This document shows positions 32,800-41,592 of a stretch of 64,000 bases of DNA, one piece after another (within the stretch, counting starts at the first letter, position 1; each line of letters begins with the position of its first letter). The DNA is from SPJN01 sp965229935 (lineage in GTDB: Bacteria > Pseudomonadota > Alphaproteobacteria > SPJN01). The DNA is taken from positions 558,001 through 622,000 of the forward strand of contig CBDDKB010000002.1 in assembly GCA_965229935.1 (NCBI GenBank). Reading direction: 5' to 3'. The notes beneath the pieces are model-generated. The model searched no databases. It was not told the origin of the DNA and was given only the letters and a program-made list of their open reading frames with translations. The position numbers and the translations under genes were made by a program.

Positions 32800-33615
32800 A
32801 TGACCCATCTAGGTAAGGCTGAAACGGCCTTCATCATGTCGCAACTGCTGGGGCGCGCACTTGAAATGAATGTTACGGCGAAAGAAACGTCTTGCGGGTT
32901 TTCCTGTGATGACAATGGGGTGCCGACACAGGTCGAACATTGCATGGAATGCCCCGTGCGCGATTTGGCGGTTTGTTCAAGCCTAAACAATGATGAAATC
33001 GGCCAATTGGCGCAGTTCGTGGTCGGGCAAGAGTTTTCCTCCGGGCATGACTTGTTCGTTGAAGGTGACGATGCCAGCGCGGTTTACACCGTGACCGAAG
33101 GGGCCGTTAAAACTCATAAATTGATGCCTGATGGCCGCCGGCAGATCACCGGATTTTTCTTTGCCGGTGACTTTGTCGGGTTGGCTCACGGTGACACCTG
33201 CGCCTATTCGGCAGAGGCGGCTGGCCCCATTCGTGTGTGCCGGTTTGATCGGAAACGATTCGATCACGTGTTGGATGAATTTCCCAAAATGCGCAGCCGT
33301 TTGTTAAGCGAGGCGTCCGATGAACTGGCCGCCGCACATAATCAAATGTTGTTATTGGGCCGTAAAACCGCGAAGGAGCGTCTGGCGACCTTTTTGCTGA
33401 TGGTTGATCAGCGCACCGCCCAATGGCGGCAGAATGACGATATTCTTGAGCTGCCCATGACGCGCGGGGATATTGCCGATTATCTTGGCCTGACCACAGA
33501 AACCGTCAGCCGGACCTTTACCCAATTCAGGTCAGCCGGACTGATCGCAGCCCATGGCACGCAGGATGTAAAAGTGCTTGACCGCGAAGGGCTGGAAGAC
33601 GCCGCAGAAGGCTAG
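32800..33615 (+). CDS. fnrL: Oxygen-sensing FnrL-type Crp/Fnr regulator
   Basis: A 271-residue Crp/Fnr-family activator. The N-terminal cysteines form C-x2-C-x7-C (Cys48, Cys51, Cys59), the FnrL pattern for a 4Fe-4S oxygen-sensing cluster. Cys134 in HGDTCAYSAEA is the likely fourth ligand. The cyclic-nucleotide-like barrel is followed by LPMTRGDIADYLGLTTETVSRTFTQF, with the E-x2-SR recognition helix that reads TTGAT half sites. Three such boxes lie within 2.7 kb. The start at 32800 has AGGGG upstream; residues 1-25 form an extra tail and a later ATG (32836) is possible. Confidence 0.93.
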   Translation: MTHLGKAETAFIMSQLLGRALEMNVTAKETSCGFSCDDNGVPTQVEHCMECPVRDLAVCSSLNNDEIGQLAQFVVGQEFSSGHDLFVEGDDASAVYTVTEGAVKTHKLMPDGRRQITGFFFAGDFVGLAHGDTCAYSAEAAGPIRVCRFDRKRFDHVLDEFPKMRSRLLSEASDELAAAHNQMLLLGRKTAKERLATFLLMVDQRTAQWRQNDDILELPMTRGDIADYLGLTTETVSRTFTQFRSAGLIAAHGTQDVKVLDREGLEDAAEG

Positions 33616-33670
33616 TCTTCGCTGAAAGTTAACCCGGCTTAACCAACAATTTTCAAAATATTTTTGGCCA

Positions 33671-33684
33671 TTGATCGAGATCAA
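33671..33684. promoter_or_regulatory. FNR box for usp-ppk2-hemerythrin operon
   Basis: TTGATCGAGATCAA, a perfect FNR palindrome, is centred 64 bases before the stress-protein start. That fits a box at -41.5 and a short leader. Confidence 0.85.
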
Positions 33685-33741
33685 TGCTGACTTGCCGATT
33701 CGCCATCATGATCTGACCGTCCACTAAATGGAGTGTCGATC

Positions 33742-34608
33742 ATGACCGTTTCAAGGCTACTTGCTGTTATCAACGGAACCCCCGAAAGCCGCGCTGTTAT
33801 GCGCGCAGCCGTATCGCTTGGCAAAAAGCGTCCCTGTTTAATTGATGGGCTTCACGTCCGTTCAGACAAGGATGTTGTCAGCTGGTCAGCAAGTCCCTTT
33901 TATGCCGGTCCCATTCCCGCAGACATCGTAACTCAGCTACGCGAGCAACAAGACGAGTTACGCCGGGCAGCGAAATCCATCTTTGAGGTCGAAGCAAATG
34001 GTTTGCCGCACCTTGACAATGGATCGCTGCCCGCTCCGGACCAAACCTCTGTCCGGTGGCAGGATGCGTTTGGTGATCAGTGGGACGTTATTTCTGAACA
34101 GGGTCGGACCCATGACTTGATCTTGGTCTCTCGCCCAACTGCGGAACATTGGGAATCTGAAAGTTATGAGGCTGAGGCAGCCCTGTTTGATTCAGGTCGC
34201 GGTGTTCTGGTTGTGCCGCAGGACAAAACTGACATTGCGGCCAAGCACGTAGCGATCGCGTGGGCGGATACGCCGGAAGCGGCGCGCAGTGTAACAGCGG
34301 CAGAACCGTTTTTGGATGATGCCGAACGTGTGAGCATTATCACTGTAACGAAAAATGGTGCAGAGGAAAAAGGCGTCGATGGCCTGATCGAATCTCTGCA
34401 ACATAAAGGATTGGATGTTGAGATTATTCATCAAATCGACAATGGCGAACCTGTCGCTGATCAAATTCTGGATTGCGTCAATGATGTTGAAGCGGACCTT
34501 TTGATCATGGGTGCCTATGGCCATAGCAGACTGCGTGAGCTGCTGTTGGGTGGTGCCACACGCGGTATTCTTCGTCATGCCGAGGTGCCTGTATTAATGG
34601 CCCACTGA
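33742..34608 (+). CDS. Tandem universal stress protein (UspA family)
   Basis: A 288-residue protein with two Usp domains. Domain one begins RLLAVINGTPESRAVMRAAV. Domain two begins KHVAIAWADTPEAARSVTAA and ends with LLIMGAYGHSRLRELLLGGATRGILRHA, the G-x2-G-x9-G(S/T) nucleotide-binding signature, so at least the second domain should bind ATP. Domain one lacks a clear version of that motif. GGAG precedes the ATG at 33742. The FNR box upstream and the following PPK2 and hemerythrin genes place it in a micro-oxic stress operon. Confidence 0.92.
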   Translation: MTVSRLLAVINGTPESRAVMRAAVSLGKKRPCLIDGLHVRSDKDVVSWSASPFYAGPIPADIVTQLREQQDELRRAAKSIFEVEANGLPHLDNGSLPAPDQTSVRWQDAFGDQWDVISEQGRTHDLILVSRPTAEHWESESYEAEAALFDSGRGVLVVPQDKTDIAAKHVAIAWADTPEAARSVTAAEPFLDDAERVSIITVTKNGAEEKGVDGLIESLQHKGLDVEIIHQIDNGEPVADQILDCVNDVEADLLIMGAYGHSRLRELLLGGATRGILRHAEVPVLMAH

Positions 34609-34620
34609 TGAACAACCCTA

Positions 34621-34735
34621 TTCTGCCCTTCGATCTTAGAGACGCCACGCAAATAGTCCCGACCCCACATATTTCCGGGACATGTGGCGAACCTCTTGCC
34701 CCCCAGCCCCCACAGCGTAAGATCGAAGGGCGGAA
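34621..34735. repeat. Nested palindromic element at usp-ppk2 junction
   Basis: The outer arms 34621-34638 and 34718-34735 pair over 18 positions with one G-T wobble (core CCCTTCGATCTTA / TAAGATCGAAGGG). A middle stem CGCCAC (34643-34648)/GTGGCG (34684-34689) and an inner stem GTCCCG (34656-34661)/CGGGAC (34676-34681) nest inside. No U-tract follows, so it is not a standard terminator. It looks like a palindromic repeat of the small mobile or REP-like kind. No second copy was seen in the window. Confidence 0.6.
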
Positions 34736-34754
34736 CCTCATTTTGGAGACAAAT

Positions 34755-35549
34755 GTGGAAGAACATTGCGGGGGCAGGCTGGGCGCCCTTGACCTAAGCA
34801 GAAAAGTTTCAACATCAGCATATGAAATTGCGTGGCCGCGCGTGAAAACACGGCTTCATCGTGCGCTCTGTGACCATATGGATAGCGGCCGCGGCCTTGT
34901 GGTGGTGCTCGAAGGGTGGGACGCCGGCGGTAAAACGGGTGCTGCGACACGCCTTTTTGAAGGGGTAGCGCCTGCGCATTTCACCATGTCTCACACAGGT
35001 GCGCCGACAAAGGCTGAAAAAATGCACCATTTTTTGTGGCGCTTTCGGCAGTTAGACCCGCGCAATCGCCATATATGCGTGTTTGATCGTAGCTGGTATG
35101 GGCGTGTCTTGTTTGAACGGGTCGAGGAAAATTTGCCAAAGGCACTTTGGATGTCTGCCTATGATGACATTAATCAGTATGAAGCGGGTTTGGTTGATCG
35201 CCATGTTGATGTCATCAAATTCTGGCTGCACATAGATTTTGAGACACAGAAAAAACGATTGCGCGACAGGTTGTTTTCAGCGGATAAGGCCGCGAAGCTA
35301 ACGGATGATGATTTCAGGAATTATTGCCTGCGCGGCCCTTACTGCGACGCCGCGAATGACATGCTTGCCCATACCGACAATGATTTGGCGCCGTGGATTT
35401 TGGTGCCGGGCAACAATAAACGCCATGCCCGATTGGTTATGGCGCGGGCGCTAACCAAGTTTCTGCAAGCGCGCCAGAAAGCTAACGAGCAAGACAAACA
35501 GCAACCTGAACCGCAACCCGAACAGCTAGAAGGAGCGATGCCATGCTGA
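34755..35549 (+). CDS. ppk2: PPK2-family polyphosphate kinase
   Basis: Transfers phosphate between polyphosphate and nucleotides. The Walker A motif is EGWDAGGKTG (residues 53-62), FDRSWYGR (Asp111) is Walker B and KKRLRDRLFS the lid. The GTG at 34755 is chosen because GGAG lies six bases upstream and the PPK2 domain begins right after it (LGALDLSRKVS). The frame is open back to an ATG at 34608 overlapping the usp stop. That 49-codon extension has no ribosome-binding site and consists mostly of the palindromic element. The product is 264 residues with a Gln/Glu/Pro-rich tail. Whether it favours AMP, ADP or GDP is not visible. Confidence 0.88.
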   Translation: MEEHCGGRLGALDLSRKVSTSAYEIAWPRVKTRLHRALCDHMDSGRGLVVVLEGWDAGGKTGAATRLFEGVAPAHFTMSHTGAPTKAEKMHHFLWRFRQLDPRNRHICVFDRSWYGRVLFERVEENLPKALWMSAYDDINQYEAGLVDRHVDVIKFWLHIDFETQKKRLRDRLFSADKAAKLTDDDFRNYCLRGPYCDAANDMLAHTDNDLAPWILVPGNNKRHARLVMARALTKFLQARQKANEQDKQQPEPQPEQLEGAMPC

Positions 35550-36088
35550 CTTCAATTTTCCGTAAGCGAACTGCTGATATTGTGCCTGTCGATGCAGCGA
35601 ATGACGATCAGGATGCTGAAGATATTTTGGTGCTGATAAAGGCTGAACATCGCCATGTCATGACACTGTTGCCCATGCTGATCAATCAGGCAGAGGCGAT
35701 AGAACAGGCGGGTAACGTGGATTATGAACTTATTGGTGAGCTGTTGGCCTATTTCGCCGGGCCGCTGGACAAAGCGCATCATGAGAAAGAGGATCATATC
35801 TATCGGTGGATGCGCAAGAATGTGCCGTCACAGGCCGCCGGTCTGGATGATATTGAGGATGACCATAAAGCATTCGCGGTACAGTTAAGCCAGTTGCGTC
35901 AACAGATAGAGGCGATCTTGCTTGATCAGGATGTGCCGCGCGACAAAGTGGCGGCTGCGTTGAAGGAATTTGCTGAACGCGAAATTAACCATATCAGAGC
36001 GGAGGAGGCAGGCTTTTTGCCCCTAGCTGATATGTTGCTGCCGACGGAAATTCGTCGCGAGATGTCTCGCAGGGTGTGTCACCACTAA
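35543..36088 (+). CDS. Hemerythrin HHE-domain protein
   Basis: A 181-residue four-helix protein with the diiron ligands expected of HHE hemerythrins: IKAEHRHVMTLL, DKAHHEKEDHIYRW, IEDDHKAF and EINHIRAEEAGF. Such proteins sense or carry O2, or help repair nitric-oxide-damaged iron centres. The start overlaps the ppk2 stop and GGAG precedes it, so it is the last gene of the FNR-box-driven operon. Confidence 0.88.
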   Translation: MLTSIFRKRTADIVPVDAANDDQDAEDILVLIKAEHRHVMTLLPMLINQAEAIEQAGNVDYELIGELLAYFAGPLDKAHHEKEDHIYRWMRKNVPSQAAGLDDIEDDHKAFAVQLSQLRQQIEAILLDQDVPRDKVAAALKEFAEREINHIRAEEAGFLPLADMLLPTEIRREMSRRVCHH

Positions 36089-36158
36089 CCAAACCTGCCC
36101 CGGCTTAACCGGTCATTTACCCCTTTTCTTCATTATGAAGGAAAGGGAGTAAACAAAG

Positions 36159-38228
36159 ATGACCAGCACCATCCGGGAAAAGCTATCGCCCACATTTATC
36201 GGCGCACTTGTTAGCCTTTCTATTGGAACTTCTGGCACAGCAGCGGTTGGGCAAACTTTGTTGGACCCTTTGCTGGAACCTGTGGCCAATATTGTGGCTG
36301 ATCCTGAATTCCAAACCGGCAAGGCGAATGAAATTATAGGTGCCCAGCACCTTTATGCGCGCGGCATTGATGGCAGCGGTATACGGGTCGCGGTTGCTGA
36401 CACTGGCATAATGCCGTGGTGGACCTGGCATGTTGAATTGCCCCACACCCGCTTTAAAAAGCATATCGACTTTTTTGGCCTGAACGAAGGGCAGAAAAAA
36501 TATAAGTTGGATGAGTTCATTCACGGCCATGCAATCGCTTCAATTATTGGGGCGGAGAAAAACGGGCTTGGCGCCCATGGCATCGCCTATGGCGTTGACC
36601 TGTATAATTACAAAATCTCATCATCCCGTCGCAACCTGGCACCCCGTAGCCCCGATCATGTTGCAGCCATGTTCAATCAGGCGCGCCGCGATCGGATAGA
36701 CGTCATGTCTGGCGCGTGGGGCTGGTGGAACTACTTGGCGCCGACCGATTGGGATTCAGATTGGATGCGCGGGGCCATGCAACCCTTTGTCGATGAAATA
36801 CGCCTGATGAAGCCGGGCAATGCTGGCTATCGCGGTACGGCGCTTGTGTTTGCTGCGGGTAATCAGGCGATGCCTGACCCGTCTAACCTGATGGCTATGG
36901 TTCCTTATTGGTTTCCTGATGTGCAGTCGCAAATGCTGGCTGTCGTCGCGCTGGATGTAACCGACTGGGAAAGCGGTGATCCGGTTACGGATTTACAACC
37001 GGCTTCCTATTCATCCTATTGCGGCGTTGCAAAAGATTGGTGTCTTGCTGCGCCGGCACATGGGGTGCGGGTGTTATGGTTTAATGACTATCTTGGTGTT
37101 GCAGGTGGCACGTCTGCGGCAACGGCGGTGACAACTGGTGCGCTAGCACTTTTGATGGACGCGTTCCCTGAGATCAGTGCCGAAGATGCGATTGCCATTG
37201 TGCTGGAAACAGCAACGGATATTGGTGCCCTCGGCGTGGATGAGGTGTTCGGGCATGGCCTGTTGAACCTTGAAGCTGCACTGCAGCCCTTGGGTGAGCC
37301 GGTGATCACTATTGGCGAGACCAGTGCCACCGCGAGCGCAAGTTTTGTCGAAACCTCCAACCTATTGGGTGATGGGTTCGACAGTGTGTTGGGTGACCAG
37401 ACCTATGTGTTTCAGGACAAATATGGCCGGTTCTATACATCAAGTTTCGGGACCGTATCCCTTGGTGATCAAACGGGCGATAATGTGTCAGAGCAAACTG
37501 ACCCGTCACCGACAACTTCATTTGCCATGTTGGGCGATACCGGCCTTGGTTTCTCCGCGCTTGGTGGTCTTGCCTACCAAGGCGCGGAAGAGGGGGTGAG
37601 CATTCACTTTGCAGTTGGTCAAAAGGGTGATCGCGCGGTGATGCGCGATGGTTTGCTGCCCTTTGACCATATTGATGAAGACGCGGTTGCCGGAATGATG
37701 CGGGTTGGCCCGTGGGATGGTGGCGGCATGTCACTTGGCTTTGTTGTTGAGAACAATGCCCCGACAGCCTTTGCAACCTTCCAAACAGGGTTGACTGATG
37801 CAGTTTCCTGGCAGCTTGGTTTGATGGCTGAACAGGATATGCTTCACGGTGCTGAGGGTGGCGGTGTCTTTGCATGGCGTGGCCAGACCCTGACCGGGTG
37901 GACCGGGCTTAATGCCCACTGGTCACTTGCCGACAATATGTGGATCAGCGCCGATGGCCTGATCGGTCAGGTGTCCTATCATAGCGATGATGATGTCGTC
38001 GTAACGGACCTGACAGGCGTGATGGTCAAGGCTGGCGTGCAATTCACCATGGATGACGGTTTGGTGCGCGGTGATCGGCTGCAAATTACAGCGTCTGTTC
38101 CTGCCACCATTCTGGATGGGCAGGCACAATTGCAATTGCCGACACGGGCGGGCCTAAAGGCGCAGCGTATGGCCTTTAGTAACGAGCCTGCCTATGAGTT
38201 GAAGGCAAGCTGGTCACTTAAATTCTAA
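36159..38228 (+). CDS. Exported S8 subtilase with beta-rich C-terminal domain
   Basis: A 689-residue serine protease. A signal-peptide-like stretch spans residues about 12-30. The catalytic triad is Asp81 (VAVADTGI), His122 (HGHAIASIIGA) and Ser319 (GGTSAATAV), with oxyanion Asn235 (AAGNQ). Residues about 375-689 form a Gly-rich, repeated-strand region of roughly 300 residues ending in Phe (LKASWSLKF), like autotransporter barrels of subtilase autotransporters. A short GGGAG site precedes the ATG. Self-secretion to the surface is inferred from the C-terminal Phe and strand pattern. Confidence 0.85.
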   Translation: MTSTIREKLSPTFIGALVSLSIGTSGTAAVGQTLLDPLLEPVANIVADPEFQTGKANEIIGAQHLYARGIDGSGIRVAVADTGIMPWWTWHVELPHTRFKKHIDFFGLNEGQKKYKLDEFIHGHAIASIIGAEKNGLGAHGIAYGVDLYNYKISSSRRNLAPRSPDHVAAMFNQARRDRIDVMSGAWGWWNYLAPTDWDSDWMRGAMQPFVDEIRLMKPGNAGYRGTALVFAAGNQAMPDPSNLMAMVPYWFPDVQSQMLAVVALDVTDWESGDPVTDLQPASYSSYCGVAKDWCLAAPAHGVRVLWFNDYLGVAGGTSAATAVTTGALALLMDAFPEISAEDAIAIVLETATDIGALGVDEVFGHGLLNLEAALQPLGEPVITIGETSATASASFVETSNLLGDGFDSVLGDQTYVFQDKYGRFYTSSFGTVSLGDQTGDNVSEQTDPSPTTSFAMLGDTGLGFSALGGLAYQGAEEGVSIHFAVGQKGDRAVMRDGLLPFDHIDEDAVAGMMRVGPWDGGGMSLGFVVENNAPTAFATFQTGLTDAVSWQLGLMAEQDMLHGAEGGGVFAWRGQTLTGWTGLNAHWSLADNMWISADGLIGQVSYHSDDDVVVTDLTGVMVKAGVQFTMDDGLVRGDRLQITASVPATILDGQAQLQLPTRAGLKAQRMAFSNEPAYELKASWSLKF

Positions 38229-38242
38229 CCGTCTGGATGCGC

Positions 38243-39235
38243 TTATCGTTTCACCGCATGCCAATATTCTGCGATGCCATCCCCTTGTAAGGGGCCGCCT
38301 TCGAGGCCGTTCAGCGTAAAGCTTGCCAAACCCTCATTCACAAAGGTTGCGCCACCGGGCGAGGGGATCTTGGTCGGGCAAATTGTCAGCACAGTGCCGT
38401 CAATATCGATCTTTGTCCCGTCTTGTGCTGTGCCTGTAAATTTCAAAGTCTTGTGCAGGATAGAGTCAGGCTCGTAGGTGCTTTCCACACGAATGTCTTT
38501 CAGGTCCATCAGTTGACCGTCTTTCAAGATCCAGCCTTCGCCGCGCATCCCGTCGCCCTTGTCAAAGCAGGAACAGCCAATTGCGGCCTTGTCCCCAAAG
38601 GTCATTGAGAACCAGTTGACAAAGGGGTGGGGGGTTGACGCGCCGCTTGTCGGGCTTTCGCCGCCGCTTGATCCATCAGAACCGGACCATGACCGTGGCC
38701 CCCAGCTTTTGTCACGCACGCCAAAGCCGGACACTGCCCAGCATGTATCGTCGATGCAGATTTCACCTTCGACCTTGCCGGTCTGTTCAAAATGGCCATG
38801 GTCGCCCTTGGCGGCATAATGGGGTTCAATCAGGCTTTCAAACGTCACTTCCATCTTGAGCGTTGCGGGCTTGAACCAGCCATCAGGACGTTCTTTTGAT
38901 GGCGTGATCATAATTGCGGCGTCTTCAATATCCTGTGCGGGGCCGTCATAGGTGACGCGCCAACGCTTCATAGGCTCGTCCATATGAAGGGTCAGGCCGC
39001 CGACTGTCAGTTCCTGTTCGGTGCCGTCAAATTCCTTGCGGCCATAGGTGAAAGCAACCCGGTCGCCACCCAGATACATGACATGCAGGCCATCGGCCCA
39101 ACCATCCTTGGCGCGAAATCCCATGCGGGTGAACATGCCGATCTTGCTGACAGGATCAACAAAGTTGAAATAATAGCTTTCGCTCCATGCCGCATCATCG
39201 CCGATAGGGTGGGGATATTCGTCCTGAATGCTCAT
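38243..39235 (-). CDS. Lipocalin-like protein (probable DUF7064/DUF7065 or AttH/CrtC-like)
   Basis: A 330-residue soluble protein rich in beta strands. It has an N-terminal WSESYYFNFVDPVSKIGMFTRMG and a central VSGFGVRDKSWGPRSWSG motif that I associate with DUF7064-type proteins common in sphingomonad and marine catabolic clusters. The fold resembles AttH/CrtC two-barrel lipocalins. The function is unknown; a role with hydrophobic ligands fits the context. It converges with the subtilase gene and is divergent from the sugar-type MFS gene across an AT-rich region with a palindrome. Confidence 0.6.
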   Translation of the reverse strand: MSIQDEYPHPIGDDAAWSESYYFNFVDPVSKIGMFTRMGFRAKDGWADGLHVMYLGGDRVAFTYGRKEFDGTEQELTVGGLTLHMDEPMKRWRVTYDGPAQDIEDAAIMITPSKERPDGWFKPATLKMEVTFESLIEPHYAAKGDHGHFEQTGKVEGEICIDDTCWAVSGFGVRDKSWGPRSWSGSDGSSGGESPTSGASTPHPFVNWFSMTFGDKAAIGCSCFDKGDGMRGEGWILKDGQLMDLKDIRVESTYEPDSILHKTLKFTGTAQDGTKIDIDGTVLTICPTKIPSPGGATFVNEGLASFTLNGLEGGPLQGDGIAEYWHAVKR

Positions 39236-39253
39236 AAGGATGGTCTCATCTTA

Positions 39254-39268
39254 TTGTTTTATAAACAA
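39254..39268. promoter_or_regulatory. Candidate operator palindrome
   Basis: TTGTTTTATAAACAA (arms TTGTTT/AAACAA) lies 19 bases from the lipocalin-like gene start. A second palindrome, AATGT-N8-ACATT, lies at 39280-39297. The first closely resembles the 15-mer at 57499 beside a TetR gene. Confidence 0.35.
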
Positions 39269-39405
39269 AAAATATAATTAATGTGGTAAGCTACATTTAA
39301 TGTGCCAGATATAGCGCCGTGGGGGTAGTGGTCAAATCCGCTCATTCGATTGACAAAAAGTCACAATGGTGGGACGGTCTGAAAAACGAAAACAAATGGG
39401 GCAAT

Positions 39406-40905
39406 ATGAGCATCGCCGGACAGCATTTTGCGCGGCACCAGACCCGTGTGGGCCCGGTGCCGACCTCGACTCGTTTTTGGCAGGCTATCGGGTCGTGGCC
39501 TGAAACTTTCAAAAATATCGCGTTCAATACCTATCTGCTTTTCTATTACAGCCAGTTGCTTGGCCTATCGGCGAGCATGGCGTCACTTGCCTTGGCTTTG
39601 GCGCTGGTGGTGGATGCGGTTACTGATCCATTGGCAGGCTCTTTATCTGATAATTTGTCCACCCGGTTAGGGCGGCGGCATCCATTAATGTATCTGTCCA
39701 TCCTGCCTTTGGGTATCAGCCTTTGGTTGGTCTTTACGCCGCCGACAGGGTTGGAAGGTGCGGGCCTGTTTACATGGTTGCTTGTGACTGTGATTGCTGC
39801 GCGGGTGTCGCTGACGTTCTTTGTCGTGCCGTGGAATGCGCTGTTTTATGAGTTCACGGATGATTATGAAGAACGCACCCAAATCCTGACATGGCGCTAT
39901 GCGATCGGCTGGATTGGTGGGCTGATATTTGTATTGGCAGGGTGGACCTTTATCTTTCCCAGCAGTGCCGCATTTGAATTCGGCCAATTTAATATTGATG
40001 CCTATAAGGTCTATGGTCCTGTCTTGGGCGGCGTGGTGGCATTGGCCGCATTCATTACGACCCATAAGACGCGCAAGGAATTGCCCTATCTTTATGTCAA
40101 TCATCAACCAGAACGGTTCGGCTTTAAGAAAGCTGTTACAGATGTTTTGTGGGCGCTGCGCAACCGCAATTTTATGCGGCTGTTTTTTGGCATATTGCTG
40201 GGTGCGATTGTTGCCGGTACGGGCGAGGCGCTGAACCTTTATATGAACACATATTTTTGGGAATTGAAGCCTGAAGATATGCGCTGGTTTGGCTTTGCAA
40301 TTGGCGGTGCCATATTGGCCTTTGTTTTTATCCCCGTGTTGCAACAGCGGTTTGACAAGAAACATATCCTGTTTGTGACGATCCTGTTTCTGTGGGTGAA
40401 TGGTGCAGCCTTTGTTGGTCTGCGCCTGCTGGACCTGCTGCCCGCAAACGGCAGCGACCTGTTATTGTGGTTGCTGGTGGGGAATGTCACACTTCGGGCA
40501 GGTGTTGCCACCGCTATGGGCATCATCTTTGGATCAATGGTTGCAGATATCTTGGATGAGCAGCAATTGATTACAGGACAAAGGCAGGAAGGGGTCTTTA
40601 GCGCCGCCTTGGCCTTTTCGGGCAAGCTGACAAGTGCTGTTGGGGTCATGGTTGGCGGCCTTGTGTTGGACTATTTGGTGAAAATTCCAACTGGCACCGC
40701 CCCGACTGAGGCGGATCATAATGCCGTAATCACACTTGGTGTTGTCGATGCATTGATAGTACCATTATTGCTGATCATCGTGTTGTGGCTGATCAGCGGT
40801 TATACGCTGACACGTAAGCGACATGGCGAAATACGCGCTGCATTGATCAGTGCGCTTCCTGAAAACGAACAAGAAAAACAAAAAGAACAGGAGACAGCAG
40901 CATGA
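39406..40905 (+). CDS. MFS transporter of the GPH (melibiose-type) family
   Basis: A 499-residue transporter with twelve predicted helices. The N-terminal FWQAIGSWPETFKNIAFNTYLLFYY and ALVVDAVTDPLAGSLSDNLSTRLGRRHP are diagnostic of glycoside-pentoside-hexuronide:cation symporters (COG2211). In marine and sphingomonad catabolic clusters members often carry non-sugar substrates. The ATG at 39406 follows GGGG and starts the family sequence; a GTG at 39319 would add 29 polar residues. The stop overlaps the next gene (ATGA). Confidence 0.85.
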   Translation: MSIAGQHFARHQTRVGPVPTSTRFWQAIGSWPETFKNIAFNTYLLFYYSQLLGLSASMASLALALALVVDAVTDPLAGSLSDNLSTRLGRRHPLMYLSILPLGISLWLVFTPPTGLEGAGLFTWLLVTVIAARVSLTFFVVPWNALFYEFTDDYEERTQILTWRYAIGWIGGLIFVLAGWTFIFPSSAAFEFGQFNIDAYKVYGPVLGGVVALAAFITTHKTRKELPYLYVNHQPERFGFKKAVTDVLWALRNRNFMRLFFGILLGAIVAGTGEALNLYMNTYFWELKPEDMRWFGFAIGGAILAFVFIPVLQQRFDKKHILFVTILFLWVNGAAFVGLRLLDLLPANGSDLLLWLLVGNVTLRAGVATAMGIIFGSMVADILDEQQLITGQRQEGVFSAALAFSGKLTSAVGVMVGGLVLDYLVKIPTGTAPTEADHNAVITLGVVDALIVPLLLIIVLWLISGYTLTRKRHGEIRAALISALPENEQEKQKEQETAA

Positions 40906-41582
40906 CCGAACATACCGCGTGGCGCGCCTGTGTTATGGGTGCCTTGGCCGTTATCGTGATTGGGTTAATCACGATGGCACAGTTTCCAACTGAAGGTGCT
41001 GGCTATGACCCGGGGTTGGGCTCACCCATCTATGCTTTTGAAATGGCAAGAACGCAATCTGATTTGATCGCTGTTTTTGGCGCTGCAGATGATCCTGCGC
41101 GGGCAGACCGTATCGCGGCTATGGATGCGGGCAATCTATGGGATTATCCGTTTATGGTCGCCTATGGCCTGTTCATTGCGCTGTTCTTTGTTGCCGGAGC
41201 CAAGAAAAGCGGCCGCCCCGTTTGGTTACTGTTCGGTGCATTGGGTGTGATCGCGGCGTTAAGCGATGCGGTAGAAAACCAGATTTTGTTGGGCATCACC
41301 GCTGATCTTGAAGCCGCACCCAATCTTGCCCTGTTGGCCTATCCGGTTTGGATCAAGTTCTTTTGCCTGATGGGCGCAGGGATCGGTGCGGGCCTGTTTT
41401 TAATGGCTGAAAATGACAATTGGGCGTGGAAAGTGGTGGGCGCCATTGTGGCGATTGCATCGCTTGGCGTGATGGCGGGCTTTTGGTCGCCAAACCATTA
41501 TGCCGTCCTGATGGGGAACGGGCTGACAATCTGTTGGGTTTTGCAATTGGTCTATGCTGCGCGCCGCAGTTGGGCGGCCTAA
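40902..41582 (+). CDS. Polytopic membrane protein of unknown function
   Basis: A 226-residue protein with about six hydrophobic helices, the first at residues about 10-27. A long, soluble acidic loop (about residues 30-80, GAGYDPGLGSPIYAFEMART) lies between helices 1 and 2. No family recognised. Its ATGA overlap with the MFS gene implies that the two are made together, so it may be an accessory partner of the transporter. Confidence 0.75.
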   Translation: MTEHTAWRACVMGALAVIVIGLITMAQFPTEGAGYDPGLGSPIYAFEMARTQSDLIAVFGAADDPARADRIAAMDAGNLWDYPFMVAYGLFIALFFVAGAKKSGRPVWLLFGALGVIAALSDAVENQILLGITADLEAAPNLALLAYPVWIKFFCLMGAGIGAGLFLMAENDNWAWKVVGAIVAIASLGVMAGFWSPNHYAVLMGNGLTICWVLQLVYAARRSWAA

Positions 41583-41592
41583 ATACAAGCAG

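Noticed and set aside
34621..34735. Palindrome as a rho-independent terminator of usp
   Set aside because: Neither arm is followed by a T-tract on either strand, and the loop between the outer arms is 79 bases long.
37309..37875. 188-codon minus-strand frame inside the subtilase C-terminal region
   Set aside because: Antisense shadow with Arg/His/Gln-rich composition and no start signal.
39685..40365. 226-codon minus-strand frame inside the GPH transporter gene
   Set aside because: Shadow of a transporter with conserved motifs on the other strand; its composition (many Gln, Lys, His) is typical of antisense frames.
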